Notes: generated by a model from the sequence alone, not told the origin. Numbered from the stretch's first letter, positions 30,493 through 42,028 are shown. The stretch is DNA of 64,000 nt from Saksenaea vasiformis B4078 (GCA_000697055.1 JNDT01001565.1:62001-126000); one strand, 5' to 3'. Numbers and translations: made by a program.

Positions 30493-31216
30493 CAGTAGAC
30501 CCCCGTTAATTTCAGCCCCCGATAATGTCAACATCCAGGTATTTTCAATACTTCCCGCTGTGACCCGAAAAACACATAAAAATTTTCAACTTCCCGCTAA
30601 TTTCAAGATTCAATATCTGGATGGGGTTTGACAAAAACCGAGGTATCACGTAAATGCAGGTATTAGACATTTTATTGTTTAAGGAAATGTAAAGTGATCA
30701 AAGACTGGGATTGCTTTCGGGAACGCTCTTGGTATAGTTCACCTCGCAACGATCGTAGTTGAGCTTTCAAGCTTCCATGTGTGTTGTCGTTCAAAAAATA
30801 TATCATGTCATTGACACAGTTAAGTTTCTCTTGCAAAGAGAAGAATTTCTTTCATGGAGGGTCTTCTATGGTTTCGTCTTCCTGTTCATTACTGATATTT
30901 GCGATCGTTGTCTGTGGGTCAATAAAACATATGTCTGAGTCATATTCTCTTAGTAGAATGATATGTTATTTTTTATGCTTTAATTCAAGGCATTTATACT
31001 TGAAGCCATTTGTTCATGATCAGTTTAGAAGTTATATGAGCCATTTCCAATGAGTCGTTGCACAAACAATAACACATAGATGACTTTCCTTGCATGGTAA
31101 TTCGTACTACGCTATGTCCTATATTACTCAGAGTAATTCCAGTAAATTTCATCCTCTACTTATTGTCAATAGTTTGCGCTGTTACCAAGCTATTGAAATT
31201 AACGGGGGGCCTACTG
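30493..31216 (-). mobile_element. pogo/Tigger-like DNA transposon, internally deleted
   Basis: Terminal inverted repeats: the left end reads CAGTAGACCCCCGTTAATTT and the right end (31194-31216) is its near-perfect complement (AAATTAACGGGGGGCCTACTG). TA dinucleotides flank both ends (30491-30492 and 31217-31218), the target duplication of Tc1/mariner-pogo elements. Length about 724 bp. On the minus strand an open stretch of about 60 codons ends near 30670 (EKLNCVNDMIYFLND, then SLKAQLRSLRGELYQERSR) with acidic residues just before it. It looks like the C-terminal tail of a transposase; the DNA-binding and DDE parts are missing. It is a non-autonomous or dead copy. A subterminal CTTCCCGCT motif is repeated near the left end. 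Confidence 0.8.
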
Positions 31217-31269
31217 TAATTTCGCGTTGGGAAGCGACGACCTTTTGCGCAGGGGAGTAGTTTATTTTG

Positions 31270-31508
31270 CATCAATCCAAGGAATAGTTCGCACCTTGAT
31301 GACCCCATTTTTGCATTAAAGTGATTCAGTGATGGTTTTTCGATATCCCGGCGGAAAGCAGTAAAAATGTCTCAAGTTAAGAAAATGTCTCACTGAAACA
31401 AGAAATCGTTTTTGCATTAAGGTAGCTCAGCGATGAGTTCCCAGTATCCCATCAGAAGGAGCAAAAATGTCTCGAGATAAGAAAAATGTTCCATTGAAGC
31501 AATAACAT
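31270..31508 (+). repeat. Relic repeat, partly tandem (about 100-bp unit, two copies)
   Basis: Units beginning TTTTTGCATTAA at about 31309 and 31410 share the order GTG/GTAGC-TCAG-GATG-TATCCC-AAAAATGTCTC and are roughly 75% alike by eye. The same family occurs inverted at 41630-41830, where GGAACAGTTCG...CCTGGATGG...TATCCCGTCAGAAG aligns with 31290-31440, and in part at 58070-58130. The minus-strand copy at 41.7 kb translates as GKKFVLRYSKEQFVPGWLEF, so the repeat derives from a coding sequence that I cannot name. Confidence 0.6.
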
Positions 31509-32012
31509 CGCTTTTACAGTGAGTCATACAAAGGGTGTGTGAGAGGTACGGTTCTTTGGTCTCATGCGGAAGACGTATAGGTGATAGGGTATGATCCTCA
31601 TATGAAAAGGATGTTCTCGGGATGAGCTTCCCAGTTTCTTGTCCCTTCAGGTAGTGGTCGGTAATCAGTTTTACTTTTGACAACATCGCGCAGCAGACTC
31701 TGCCTATTAATCTGAAACGACAAAGTTTTGTGAATAGTCGCAGGTGTTGCATCATGCTATCCCATAATACAGACGAAAGTAAATCTAATAATAGTTGAAA
31801 TGTCATTAGGAGGATGTCGGACACGAGACTGGGATTCTTTAATACCTTAACTATGATGTAATGGTTAACGATATGGAGTTGCAGGAAAAGGTCATATCTC
31901 ACGTCTGTCTGATTACATTACATGTTACCGGAGACTAGAAACCACATACCGAGAATAACTAGTTATCTTTATCATATATATGCAATTACAGAGCAATCAT
32001 GCTATTTATTCT
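31509..32012. other. Gene-poor stretch
   Basis: A 161-codon minus-strand frame (31417-31902) overlaps the relic repeat. It is Leu/Ser/His-rich with no domain and is judged spurious or a relic. No gene is supported. Confidence 0.45.
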
Positions 32013-32345
32013 TTAATTAATTATGCTATTTCTACAGAAAGGTCGCAATGTTCTTCCTAGCAAAAAGCGACTTGCGCCTGCAACAGCAATGCATATGGTG
32101 GCATCTTTGTCTCGACCTTGTGTCGCCCGACCAGTTTTGTAGAGGGGACACTGCACATTGAAGCATAACGACGCCCCATGCACCGACACTTCCTTCTCAT
32201 TTTTCGGAATAGATCGCCAGATGTTGCATCGCTTCAAGTCCTCTGCAGACCGTTCAAAATGTGGCCGCTCCATGGAAGCCATCGTACAATTACAACCGCC
32301 CCACCGAGTCAGGTGCGGTGGCAGGATGCCATTACAGCATGGCAA
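32013..32345 (-). pseudogene. TnpB/Fanzor-like nuclease relic, C-terminal part
   Basis: An open stretch of 110 codons ending in VHGASLCFNVQCPLYKTG, then RATQGRDKDATICIAVAGAS and LLGRTLRPFCRN. This matches the C-terminal pattern of TnpB/Fanzor (OrfB) proteins that are very common in Mucorales genomes: half of a zinc ribbon (C-x4-C), then the RuvC-III motif (N/D)RDxNAAxNI. Here N-RD-x-NAA-x-NI has decayed to G-RD-K-DA-T-I-CI. The RuvC Asp is kept, but the central RuvC-I and RuvC-II regions are absent, so the copy is dead. Fanzor proteins are RNA-guided nucleases of transposon origin. The family call rests on motif pattern only. Confidence 0.55.
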
Positions 32346-32796
32346 TACCCTTCGGGGTTAAATAAAACAACGTCCAAATATTATTCCGTTTACTAACCAG
32401 GAATTACCTTTTTATGCTGCTTGAATAAATTCTGTGTCCATAGGAGGGTCCAAGTTCACGTAAGTTATTTGATACTCTGACGAAAAGTTGATGAAGTAAT
32501 AACGCAAGCACAATCTTTTCCTTAGCGCAAATTGGACCCTTGATGGACGCAAAATTTATTTAAAGTGGTGTAAAAAGTAATTCAATAAACGGTATGGTCC
32601 AGACAATTTATCTACACAAAAGGAAGAAACAAACGCTGTATTTATTATTTTGCAGTTATTGTGTTTACTTCGATCGAGATACGTGTTTCTGTATTTCCGA
32701 GGAATTGAAGAAGATATAAAACGATAATTATTGCCATTTACTATTTTGTTATATAAAGTATTTACCTTGAGTTACTCCATCAATCCCTTTCAATTG
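32346..32796. other. Spacer between TnpB-like and GYARKS relics
   Basis: 450 bp, AT-rich, stops in all frames, no conserved block. Confidence 0.5.
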
Positions 32797-33102
32797 TTAT
32801 AGGATATCCTGCAGCCTTGGCAAGACCCCCGCTGATAATGGTTCATTGGCAAGGGATACAGGAGATACGAAGACCTTTGACAGGAATGAGTGTTGCTGCA
32901 GCTTATTTATCATCGCTTGCAGGCATGACACTCTGTCTTCTGTCGGCTCCTTTTCAGGCGATTTTCTCGCATAGCCGATAATCGTCATGTTACTTCTCAG
33001 TTTCTGGATATCGGTTTGATACCGTGCCAGGTACGTAGTAATTGATCGAACAATATCGTCGCGATATTCTTCTTCCAAGACATAAATTTCTTGCGTCCTC
33101 AC
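32797..33102 (-). pseudogene. 'GYARKS' transposon-associated protein relic, serine-recombinase-like N-terminus
   Basis: An open stretch of 101 codons. After a helical segment (EEEYRDDIVRSITTYLARYQ) comes MTIIGYARKSPEKEPTEDR, then CLQAMINKLQQHS, FLSKVFVSPVSLANEP and LPRLQDIL. The order beta-strand + GYARxS + (x)n + Q/LQ helix + VF/V-strand + PRLQ/GLQxxL resembles the N-terminal catalytic core of serine resolvases (GYARVSTxxQ, the Ser being catalytic). The start codon is not ATG. I recall similar GYARKS proteins as repeated ORFs of Mucorales. The link to serine recombinases is my inference. Confidence 0.4.
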
Positions 33103-34502
33103 GTAGCTTTGGGTGTAGGATATTCATAAAGAGAAACAATCGAGCATGCAAGTACAGCGAGACTGTATTCCGTTTCTTGTCAGGAAGAAGAGTGAATAAA
33201 GACACTATAGTTATTTTTATCTTACGTGTCCAGATTACGGGTACAGCACATACCGGGATGTTAAGAGAAAACTGAGCCGAAAGGAAAGAAAAATAGTTAA
33301 TGCATCTCGTTAAATACTGAACATGATTTATCTGAAACTTATACCGTAATTGGGATACCGGAACGATGAACGAGGACAATGACACAACAATACATCAGGA
33401 TAGTGCACTTTGAGCTAAAAAATAAACATATACTTGCTCACGCAAGATGTAGTGTACCGTGCATAATATTTGGCTGGAGCCAACTGGAAATAATGTAGCA
33501 GTAGCGCATAGGAAGAGAAAAGAGTCGTGGGTAGAATCGCTCATGTTTGGTAATAAAGACGCAGCTTCTGAATCCAGTACTAGTTTAAGTCACTCTCGTA
33601 TACCTAATGTTACTGTTTTTGAAATGTCTACCTTCTACCACTATATCAATAGCGCCACTATTACCGGTTTGTTCATCATGATAACCTATATTATTTGTTT
33701 TACTGCTTTTCACTGATAAAGTGGCCGCCCGGAAAATGTCAATGACAATAAATGACATAAATAATGTGCAAACAATACGGAGAACCAGCAGAAAAGAGGG
33801 AAAGAAGCAGGTAGCTCAGATAGACGAGTCTGAATCAAATAAAGTAAGTTATGAGTTTAACAGGAGAACGTCAATTTGCACATGTTAAGCGTGGCCGTAT
33901 CAGTGAAGGCGAAAAAAAGAGACCATCTCCTCGTCAAAGGCTACACCCATGCACGATCGTCGAACAAACTCTGCCCATACCGTCGTAAGTTGAAATAGAA
34001 CGCCCAAGAGCTTCTTTAGGATAGTCTTTTAGGTGCTACGATGGAATGGGGCATTACTTCCAGCGAGGAATTTATAGGGAAAGTGTGAGGTCTTAAAGTT
34101 GTAGGACAAATGTGATACCAAAGACGCGACCTTTTTCACGTACAAGATGATGTAAAATAAACTGCGATCCACAGTACAACGAGAGGTGCTCTGAGCTGTT
34201 TTTCTCTGTAGGGTTAGAGGATGGCGTTGGAGGACTACAAAGTTGCAATAATCATGGTAGCTGTGCAAACAGTAGTATTGCGGAACGTGCTTGGATCATA
34301 GCAAATGGCAGTCGTAATCAATATAGTGTGTCGATGCGTCGTTTTCAATAGCTATCTCTTTATTGCGTTGCGTGTGCCCTTCCACCGTTGTCTTCCCCTT
34401 TTTACTTTCTCAGTGCAACGGAAAGTCAGCTACTCGGTTTCGGTCCTTCAAGCATTCAAATTCAGCCAGCCTCTCCTCGATGCGTTTCTTTTGCTTTCTA
34501 AC
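33103..34502. other. Gene-poor stretch upstream of CLPB
   Basis: An 85-codon plus-strand frame (33459-33716; first ATG at 33541) ends in a hydrophobic helix (TGLFIMITYIICFTAF). It is short, without a recognisable family. The 5' region of the CLPB gene lies at its right end; the CLPB frame is open from 34305, but the first residues there are not presequence-like. Confidence 0.45.
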
Positions 34503-36905
34503 ATGTTCCGAGCCATTGTACGATCGTCACTGCATCGCACACGCCCTAGCTTCCTTGTATTCCGTGGAATTGCCACACGACAAGCACGGCATGGCATGAT
34601 CGTGTCTGCATGTGCTGCTAAAGCACGGACCAGAAGCCCTATGTTTTTCGGCATCAGCGGCGCGGTCGCCCTAGCTGGGTTAGCTTTGGCAAGTCAAGAC
34701 CATACTGTATACGCTTTGGAAAGCATAGGTATGTAATAAGATAAATAAAGTAAATATAGAACTGAATAGAGCATGAAACAGCAACTGGCGACAGAATATG
34801 CCAGGCTATCGTTCAGGGCGATTTTAAGTTATTAAAGAGGTCAGAAAAAGTCATCATGTAAAACTCTACTGATTTGTGCGAGGATAAATAGATTGGCAGA
34901 AGATCCCAATTTCAGTCCAAACGTTTATCATCGATATGGATGGACACCATTGGTAAAGTATACACTCCTTCCTCCTGCATCAATGATCTAACGTAACGCA
35001 TATTTTAGCAAGTTGCCGTCATTCAAGATAATGAACAAATGGTCAAATTCTTATTGGAAAAGGGAGCAGGTATAGACTCACTCAGGACAACAAATGTTAA
35101 ACGTGCTGCTTTTTTATAGATCCTAACTTAGAAGATCATTACTATCCGCGTTCGCATCAGGCGGCCAATGTTCGGCAGGCTGATTTTTCGGAAGATCTGC
35201 TACCGTATCGAGACTATCGCGAATACACAGCGCTACATTATGCCGTGATTATCTGTAACCCTAACATTGTGAAATTACTTTTAGACCATATGGCCGATCC
35301 ACTTATAAGAAACTCGCATGGCTTGACGCCACGGGAGTACCTGTACTATGTTGAGCGATTTACGGGCGAACAGAACATCGAGATTGAGGAATTACTAAGA
35401 GGCAAGATAGGAAGTATGTCGAGATGTCTTTAACTTCTCTTTCTTAGGCAAGGAGAAGAGCTTCCCTGCTGATAAGGCTGCTCACGACGAGAGGCAGCGT
35501 AAAGCCCAACTCCAACGAGAGAAGGAGTATCGTAAAAAGCATCCGTTGGAAGATGCTATTAAGACCCGTATTGTCGGTCAGCTAGGACCAATCCATGCAC
35601 TGGCCAGCGCCATTCGGCGTAAGCAAAACGGGTGGCACGATGAAGACCATCCATTGGTGTTTTTGTTTTGTGGATCATCTGGTGTTGGTAAAACAGAGCT
35701 AGCGAAAGGTAGGTTTAGGCGCTGTGGGGTTACACGATGGCTGACGGTGTGTGAATAGCGCTTGCCGAACATTTGCACGGTAAGCAACTTGATAAGGGTT
35801 TTATCCGCATCGATATGAGCGAATTCCAGCACAAGGTATGTACATGCCCTGTTGTTTTAATGCTAAAAAGTTGTCTTCTTTAGCATGATGTATCCAGATT
35901 TATTGGTTCGCCACCAGGCTATGTGGTAAGTAACTGAGGTCACTAATTATTGGCAGAAGCACGGACTGACACGTCCGTAGGGATATGACGAAGGCGGACA
36001 ACTTACAGAAAAATTGAAAGAATGTAAGTTTATTTGACGATTTGGGAGGTCTGTATCTAACGACATGCTGTTTGCGCCTCTCCAGGTCCTAATGCAGTTG
36101 TGCTGTTGGATGAAGTGGAAAAGGTAATGATCAATCGGCAACGAGCATTCAAGAAGGCATGGTGGATTTACTTATGATATTGTAGGCGCATCCCGACGTT
36201 CTGACCATCATGCTTCAACTTTTTGACGAAGGACGCATCACAGATGGCAAGGGCACAACGGTGGAATGCAAGGATGCTATGTTCATCATGACTTCCAACT
36301 TGGCACAGCATGAAATCGCTGATGAGGCTGAACTGTTGCGTCTAGAAGCATCAGTTTCGCAAGATGCACAGACCACGGGAACGGCAAGTGCCACAGCCAC
36401 AAAAACCAAGTCCCCCGGAAACGAAGACGATGGCGAAATATCTCTGTCGCGTCAGTTCATTGAGAAGACGATCTATCCTATCCTTTATGATCATTTCCGA
36501 CGCGATGAGTTTTTGGGTCGTATCAACGAAGTTTTGTTCTTTTTACCGTTCAGCGAGGAGGAGTTGAAGGAGATTACCGCACGGGAACTATCTCGATGGG
36601 CAGAAAAGGCTAGAACTAGGCACGGTATCTCGATGACATGGGACACTGACGTGGTGGATGTGCTGGCTGAAGGGTACAATATTCGTTATGGAGCTCGCAG
36701 TATCAAGTACGAAGTGGAACGTAAAGTGGTGAATCTGATCGCGAAAGCCCATGAAAATGACGATGTTATGGATGGAGGACGTGTCCACGTGGTTGTAGAT
36801 AAGACTACAGGAAAGAAACGCAGGCTCTGTAAACTGGAGATTCCAGAACGAGGTGGTGATGATAAAAAGCCTAGTAGTGGTGGTTGGTTCGGCAGCAAAA
36901 AATAA
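34503..36905 (+). CDS. CLPB: CLPB/SKD3-type mitochondrial ankyrin-AAA+ disaggregase
   Basis: Eleven exons: 34503-34728, 34782-34839, 34892-34952, 35009-35069, 35120-35413, 35448-35708, 35759-35835, 35884-35925, 35981-36023, 36086-36123, 36186-36905; sum 1881 nt, 626 aa. Basic N-terminal presequence ([22 protein letters not shown]) followed by a hydrophobic segment ([16 protein letters not shown]). Ankyrin-type repeats follow (YGWTPL...[42 protein letters not shown]). Then a single AAA+ module: [14 protein letters not shown] (Walker A), [19 protein letters not shown] (pore loop), [16 protein letters not shown] (Walker B), IMTSN (sensor 1), [13 protein letters not shown] (Arg finger), and [12 protein letters not shown] (sensor 2). 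No ClpN or first AAA ring, so it is not Hsp104/Hsp78. In animals SKD3 keeps intermembrane-space proteins soluble. The stop codon lies inside AATAAA (36901-36906). Confidence 0.93.
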
Positions 36906-36955
36906 AGCACGTTGACCTTTTTTTTTCAAAAAAATCACTTTGTTTGGATCAGGCT

Positions 36956-38386
36956 TTATTGGTCAATGAAGATGGTAAAGACAAGGCCGCCCACAAGGCC
37001 GCCCACAAGTGGAGCAAACATTGGAACCAGTGCATAGTAGTCGCGGACAGTAAAGACTTCCAAACCCCAGCCAGCAATGGCGGTAAAGACCCGTGGACCA
37101 ATATCACGTGCGGGATTAAGAGAAAAACCAGAAGTGTATCCTAACGCTAGACAGATAGTCATGACACCAGCGGCGATCATTCCACCTTGAAAGTTCGAAT
37201 ATGGTCGGTTGTTGGGATGACCTGTTGACATGACAATCAATAAAAGTAGCGATGTGCCAATAATTTCCGACGCCACTGCTGCAGTCGTGCCAACATATCT
37301 ACATAGACAAATCGGGTTCTGGATTAAACTGCGGCTCTGTTTTGTTTTCTGCGGCTTACAGAGGCGGATAGGTTGCAAAGATGCCGGCAGTACCATGTTC
37401 GGTCAATATTTGGCGCACACCACCATCAAACTGAGTGATAGCTGGTTCAATGATACTATACAGAAGCGCTGCTCCTGCGAATGCGCCAAGAAACTGTGCG
37501 ATAAAATAAGAAATAACTTTTTTGAGGGGAAAACCACTGAAAGCCCAGAATGTGAGTGTGACAGCGGGATTAATATGTGCTCCCTATCAAAGAAAAACAA
37601 AGAAAAAAAGTCGTCAATTTCTTCCATCCCTGAGGGACCAGCACACTTACTGAAATGTGACCAGCCACGCTGACAGCACACAAAACCGCAAGACCTTTTT
37701 TTTGTTATTGTTTTTGGTTAGATAAAGCACATAATGACAGGTAGAAAGCTCATACCTCCGCCAAAAGAAGACGTTAACCATGACCTATTGCTAATATGTA
37801 ACGTTTGTTCAGCCGAGACGCCACATGTCAGTAAGACCAATATCATCGTTCCGATGAATTCAGCCAGTGCATCACGGTACTACAATCAGACAGTTTATCA
37901 GTCACGATGGAGAGAGCGAATAGAGCTGAAATAACCTTGCTTCGAAATTTTCGGAAACACCCGACCCAGCCGTCGTATCGCTTGGTGTCCGGAACGTCAA
38001 AATCTGTATATTGAATGTGAATATCCTCTCGATCATTTTTTTCGAGGTCCAGCATCGGATTGGAGGATAATGGTGGTTGCGATGACTTGGGACAGACAGT
38101 GGTAGACATGACAATAAAAGAGTGTAAAGGGACTTAGGAGAAAGAAAGAAAGAAAGAAAAAGAATATGTACGGATTGATAAGGATGAAAGAAACAGGATT
38201 AACATGGAAATTATAAGCAACTAAAAAGGGTTGTAGGGAGAAGAACGAAAATTGGGGGACTGGACAACATCAATGATTTTAATGGTTACCTTGAGGAAAG
38301 AACTGCCGGTCTTCGACAGCTATGAGCGGCTCTTGTTCTTCCAATGTAGACGATGATGTAGATGAATGTTTCCAACGGTTAGCCAT
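36956..38386 (-). CDS. Aquaglyceroporin (MIP family)
   Basis: Exons: 38290-38386, 37936-38132, 37756-37879, 37651-37694, 37360-37583, 36956-37298; 342 aa. A cytosolic N-terminus of about 100 residues (MANRWKHSSTSSS...EEQEPLI) precedes six membrane helices: YRDALAEFIGTMILVLLTCGV, then GGGLAVLCAVSVAGHISGAHINPAVT with NPA-1, VISYFIAQFLGAFAGAALLY, GTSLLLLIVMS, AAGVMTICLALGY, and GFSLNPARDIGPR with NPA-2. NPARD in the second loop marks glycerol-permeable members. It carries water/glycerol across a membrane, probably for osmotic balance. The start at 38386 is preferred over 38109 because a TATA box lies 51 bp upstream of it and the 157-bp intron joins in frame; the shorter form of 302 aa is the alternative. 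Convergent with CLPB, 50 bp between stops. Confidence 0.88.
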
Positions 38387-38436
38387 GGCGCAAAAGAAGA
38401 TAGAAAGGTGTAATCTAGACTAAAAAATCCAGGAAC

Positions 38437-38443
38437 TTTTATA
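38437..38443 (-). promoter_or_regulatory. TATA box of the aquaglyceroporin gene
   Basis: TATAAAA on the minus strand within GGTATAAAAGT, about 51 bp before the ATG at 38386. It supports transcription starting just before that ATG, and therefore the extra first exon. Confidence 0.6.
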
Positions 38444-41400
38444 CCAATGCTACACTGCCGGCCAAATATTATTCGCGCTGAGAATCAAACTCATTTTGCG
38501 GTTTCTCTATCTCTGTGCAAAATAACCTAATCCACACGATTATGGTTTCCCGTCATCGTCAGCTTTATCCGCGTCGAGCTGTCTTGGATTCTTTGAACTA
38601 CCTATGGTTGACTTTTAAACCGTGTAGATAAGCTGGAACCTCCTCATACCTTATTATTTCGTTTCGTGACCCCATTTTTATTGATGTTTTGTGCGACAAC
38701 CCGTTTTGTCACTCGCATACACACTTTTCCCCGATCTTTTGAAGTCTGGTCATGGTACTGTGGCGGGGGACGAATGGTGATGCGAAATTACTGCCACCTT
38801 GTCTTTTGACCTTTTCAGTTGTTTACAAGTTCGGAAAAAGTATGCAGGTGCAAATAAGTGACCATAAAGATAATCGTTAAATTAGGAATACAACGTAATC
38901 AGCAAGAAAGCTACATACTGCAAGCAGTTCATAGAGTCGCGAATGACGTACCCGATGGGTTACACCAAATGCAACTTGCATGAAGAAATTTCTTCTATAT
39001 TACATTTAATCAAACGAATGTCATCTTTGTTTCAGCGCCTTGCGGCAAGAATGGAGAATCTGCGTTTAAATGTTAACCCAGGGTTGTTTCATCACTCCTG
39101 GGAAGAAGTGGCTATGCTCCAGCGAAGGATCAACCACGACATGTGTATATGTTCCGCAGGGACCGAGCCATGATGAGAAAAAAGCGGGCACCTATACAAT
39201 AAGGGACATTACCATCTCTCTACAAAACCTCTCCGAGTACCTTATGTCAATGGATAACCATGAAACAACGTCGGAAGACAGACAACTCAGCTGGAGCGCT
39301 GCAACATGAAGTAAAACCGTTCAGGTGTGGACCCTTTTCCCGAAACCATCAAGGAGTGGTTCCCTTACAGCACGATGATCTTTAAATCTGTGTTACGTGT
39401 TGACATACGAGGATAAGCCTGGGAAGGGACTTTCTAAGGAACCGCAAGTATGTTACGGAATCATTGTTTAGCGCTGAAAGAACGTGTCCATTCCAAATGT
39501 CACGAACTATTTAGGCCACTGGCATAAACAGTATGGTTGCACACGGAATAACATTGAACGTTTTGTTATGACCATGCTAAAAATGAGCTCCTCAACACAA
39601 GGCGCACTCGCCCGCTACTGTTGCTATTGTACATAGCTATGCAACCAAATTTTACTGAACGACTGTGGAAGCGAAAGCACGCAGGATTCGTGACTAGGCT
39701 GTGAAAAAAACGGAACGCGGACCATGATAGTGTAGTGATATGTCCTTGTTTTTCCTTACCCGTTACCCATCTGGACTTTTTGCACCGGCTCACGCCATGA
39801 GATCGAGACAGTTTGAAGGCGTCATAACCAAATCGATGTATGGCGAGAAGATTAAGAAAGGCTGGTTGGTCTTTGCTTTGGAGAATTTTGAAGGAGCAGA
39901 AATCGCGCTTTTCAAAGCATCAGCATATTCTACGCAGAATTATAGATGCAGAAGCTTCAACACCTTATATGTATCTATTTCGAGTGAGTACGGCCCTATC
40001 TAGCGAAACTTCTTATGCAGGATAGACCTGAGTCACTTGGAAGTCGTGGCATCACGCTTTCTATGGCGATACACCCTGGTAGAGACCAAAGCGATAAAGG
40101 ATGCTCAATGCAGTAAACCACAAAGGATAGGTACTTTAACCCAATATTGTGCAAGCGCATTCTAAATTAGATACTTTTTGACTTTGTAATACTTCAATAT
40201 CTCGAATAGTTGTAGGTTTTATGCTTGTTTAGCAGTTTTCAGACTCATATACTTTTATTGGAAGAATTTTTACGCTACTCTATGTAAAGTTTTCGTCCAT
40301 CAAAGACCAGGTTTACGATAAGGAAGGGATGAAATATGCGGTTATCGCTTTTATTTATTCAAATTTACGGAGGCCGTAATGTATCGCACAGTAGGAAGGA
40401 TGACACCATTAACCGGCCTTTTTACGTCGATTTTCATGATCGCGGGCTTTCAGACTGTTATAATCTTGTAGTTTTTAAGCGCCCCTTGCATACGATCTCG
40501 TTCGAAACATTCCTTCCCAGCTCATCCTCTCTTTACCAAGGTTGGCCATAAACGTTTCAACAAAACGGAAATCCGGCGTGCTAGGTTTCTCAGCGTCAGA
40601 AAGTAGATCATCCTTCCGGATCCGTCGTGTCGTCTTTTAGCTTTTTCTGGCAAGTCCTCAGGCTTGAGCATTGGCAACACAGAAAGCTGGGGTCGATGCT
40701 TTGATACTTGCTTTTGCACGTCTGGAGGTAAATTAAGGCATCCTCAGCATAGCTGATGGAACGACTGTTGCTCTGCTGACGGGGAATTTCTTGCGTTTGC
40801 GATTACAGTGCTCTCCTTCTAATTTCAAAACTCTGCAACTTAAAGCCCCCGGTTTTCAAAGTTCTCAGTAAAATCAAGGTCAAGGTCATAAAGACTACTG
40901 AAACCCTCTATCGAGGTCAAATTGTGCCTCTATGTTGATTAATTACTTTGCGAAATACGACATGACAGCCGTTTGTCTCAATAATGAGATTCATCTCGCA
41001 TTTTTTTCAGTGACTCTTCCATACTTCAATTCAGCAAGGCAATCTACCATAGTGTCAATATGTAACGGTTGATCTCGCAGTGGAAGATACGGTCTCTTTC
41101 GAAAGTTCTGGTACTTCTGGCTTAGCACAATCCTTTCGACTTTTGTAGACCTTGAGATTGTCGTCGTGCTGGCTCCTTTGAGAGAACAAACTGATTCTTC
41201 ACCCAAGCTGAAAACTTTGAGAGTGTCACCTCGGGCCTTCGTTTTCTTTATCGATATCGCATGGCGTTGTTCGCTGGTCATAGTACGTTTTTTGGCGCCA
41301 TCGATGAAATCGCTAAGTATGAAATAACTACACAGTTTTCATACAACTATAAAATGCCGCTATACAATGATTCGGTGTTGTAAATAAGAGCTGCACTTGA

Positions 41401-42028
41401 TGGTATCTGTACGAGCATCCTACGGCTCACAGGCTACTTCGTACTCAGATGCTGCTCTAAACAAATTATGCGTTCAGAAGGAACTGAATATGCGGCTATT
41501 ATTGGAGGAATTGGCGACAGTGTCTGATTAACCGGTGGTGAACAGGGGCCGACACGGTTCGGGACAGAGGTCATGCAGGCTAAACGATGGATAATTCAGA
41601 CATGAATGATCCTGTACATGCGATAAGGATTCGATATTCTTACCGGGATACAAGATGTATCTCGGAGCATTTTCAGAGTCTTCTGACGGGATACTGAGAA
41701 ATCATTATCGAAGCAATGAATTATATACACCAACGTAAAACTCAAGCCATCCAGGCACGAACTGTTCCTTGGAGTAACGCAAGACAAACTTCTTGCCACT
41801 TTCCGGCGCTAAATTCATCCGACCTGGAACATAACGTAATACTTATCTGATACAAACGGGTTCATTCAATTTATTTTGATAACGAAAGCGATCTATTTCA
41901 CGCAGACACGTTCTCGTTTGCCACAGTTCCACTCATTTGTGATACCAGCAGACGAGACGAACCATAACACATCTAGGAGTAACAGTAAACCTCTCGCCTT
42001 TTATAAGATGAGCATTCAAGTTTCCTAA
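38444..42028. other. Gene-poor stretch with transposon-like relics
   Basis: About 3.6 kb. Open frames at 38943-39173, 39070-39309, 39740-40003 (+) and 40991-41281 (-) have protein-like composition but no domain, no ATG-plus-intron structure that joins, and no clear family. One of them reads GWLVFALENFEGAEIALFKA at about 39860. I interpret the stretch as decayed mobile-element sequence. The dispersed repeat at 41630-41830 lies here. Confidence 0.45.
41630..41830 (-). repeat. Inverted partner of the relic repeat at 31270-31508
   Basis: Read on the minus strand, 41800-41640 aligns in order with 31250-31450 of the plus strand (AAG-TTT-x-TTG-CG...CCAAGGAACAGTTCG...TGGATGG...CAGTATCCCGTCAGAAG...CTCGAGATA-like). 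It translates partly as SGKKFVLRYSKEQFVPGWLEF before stops appear. Confidence 0.55.

Noticed and set aside
31417..31902. 161-codon minus-strand ORF
   Set aside because: It overlaps a nucleotide repeat, has Leu/Ser/His-rich composition, no domain and no splice partners.
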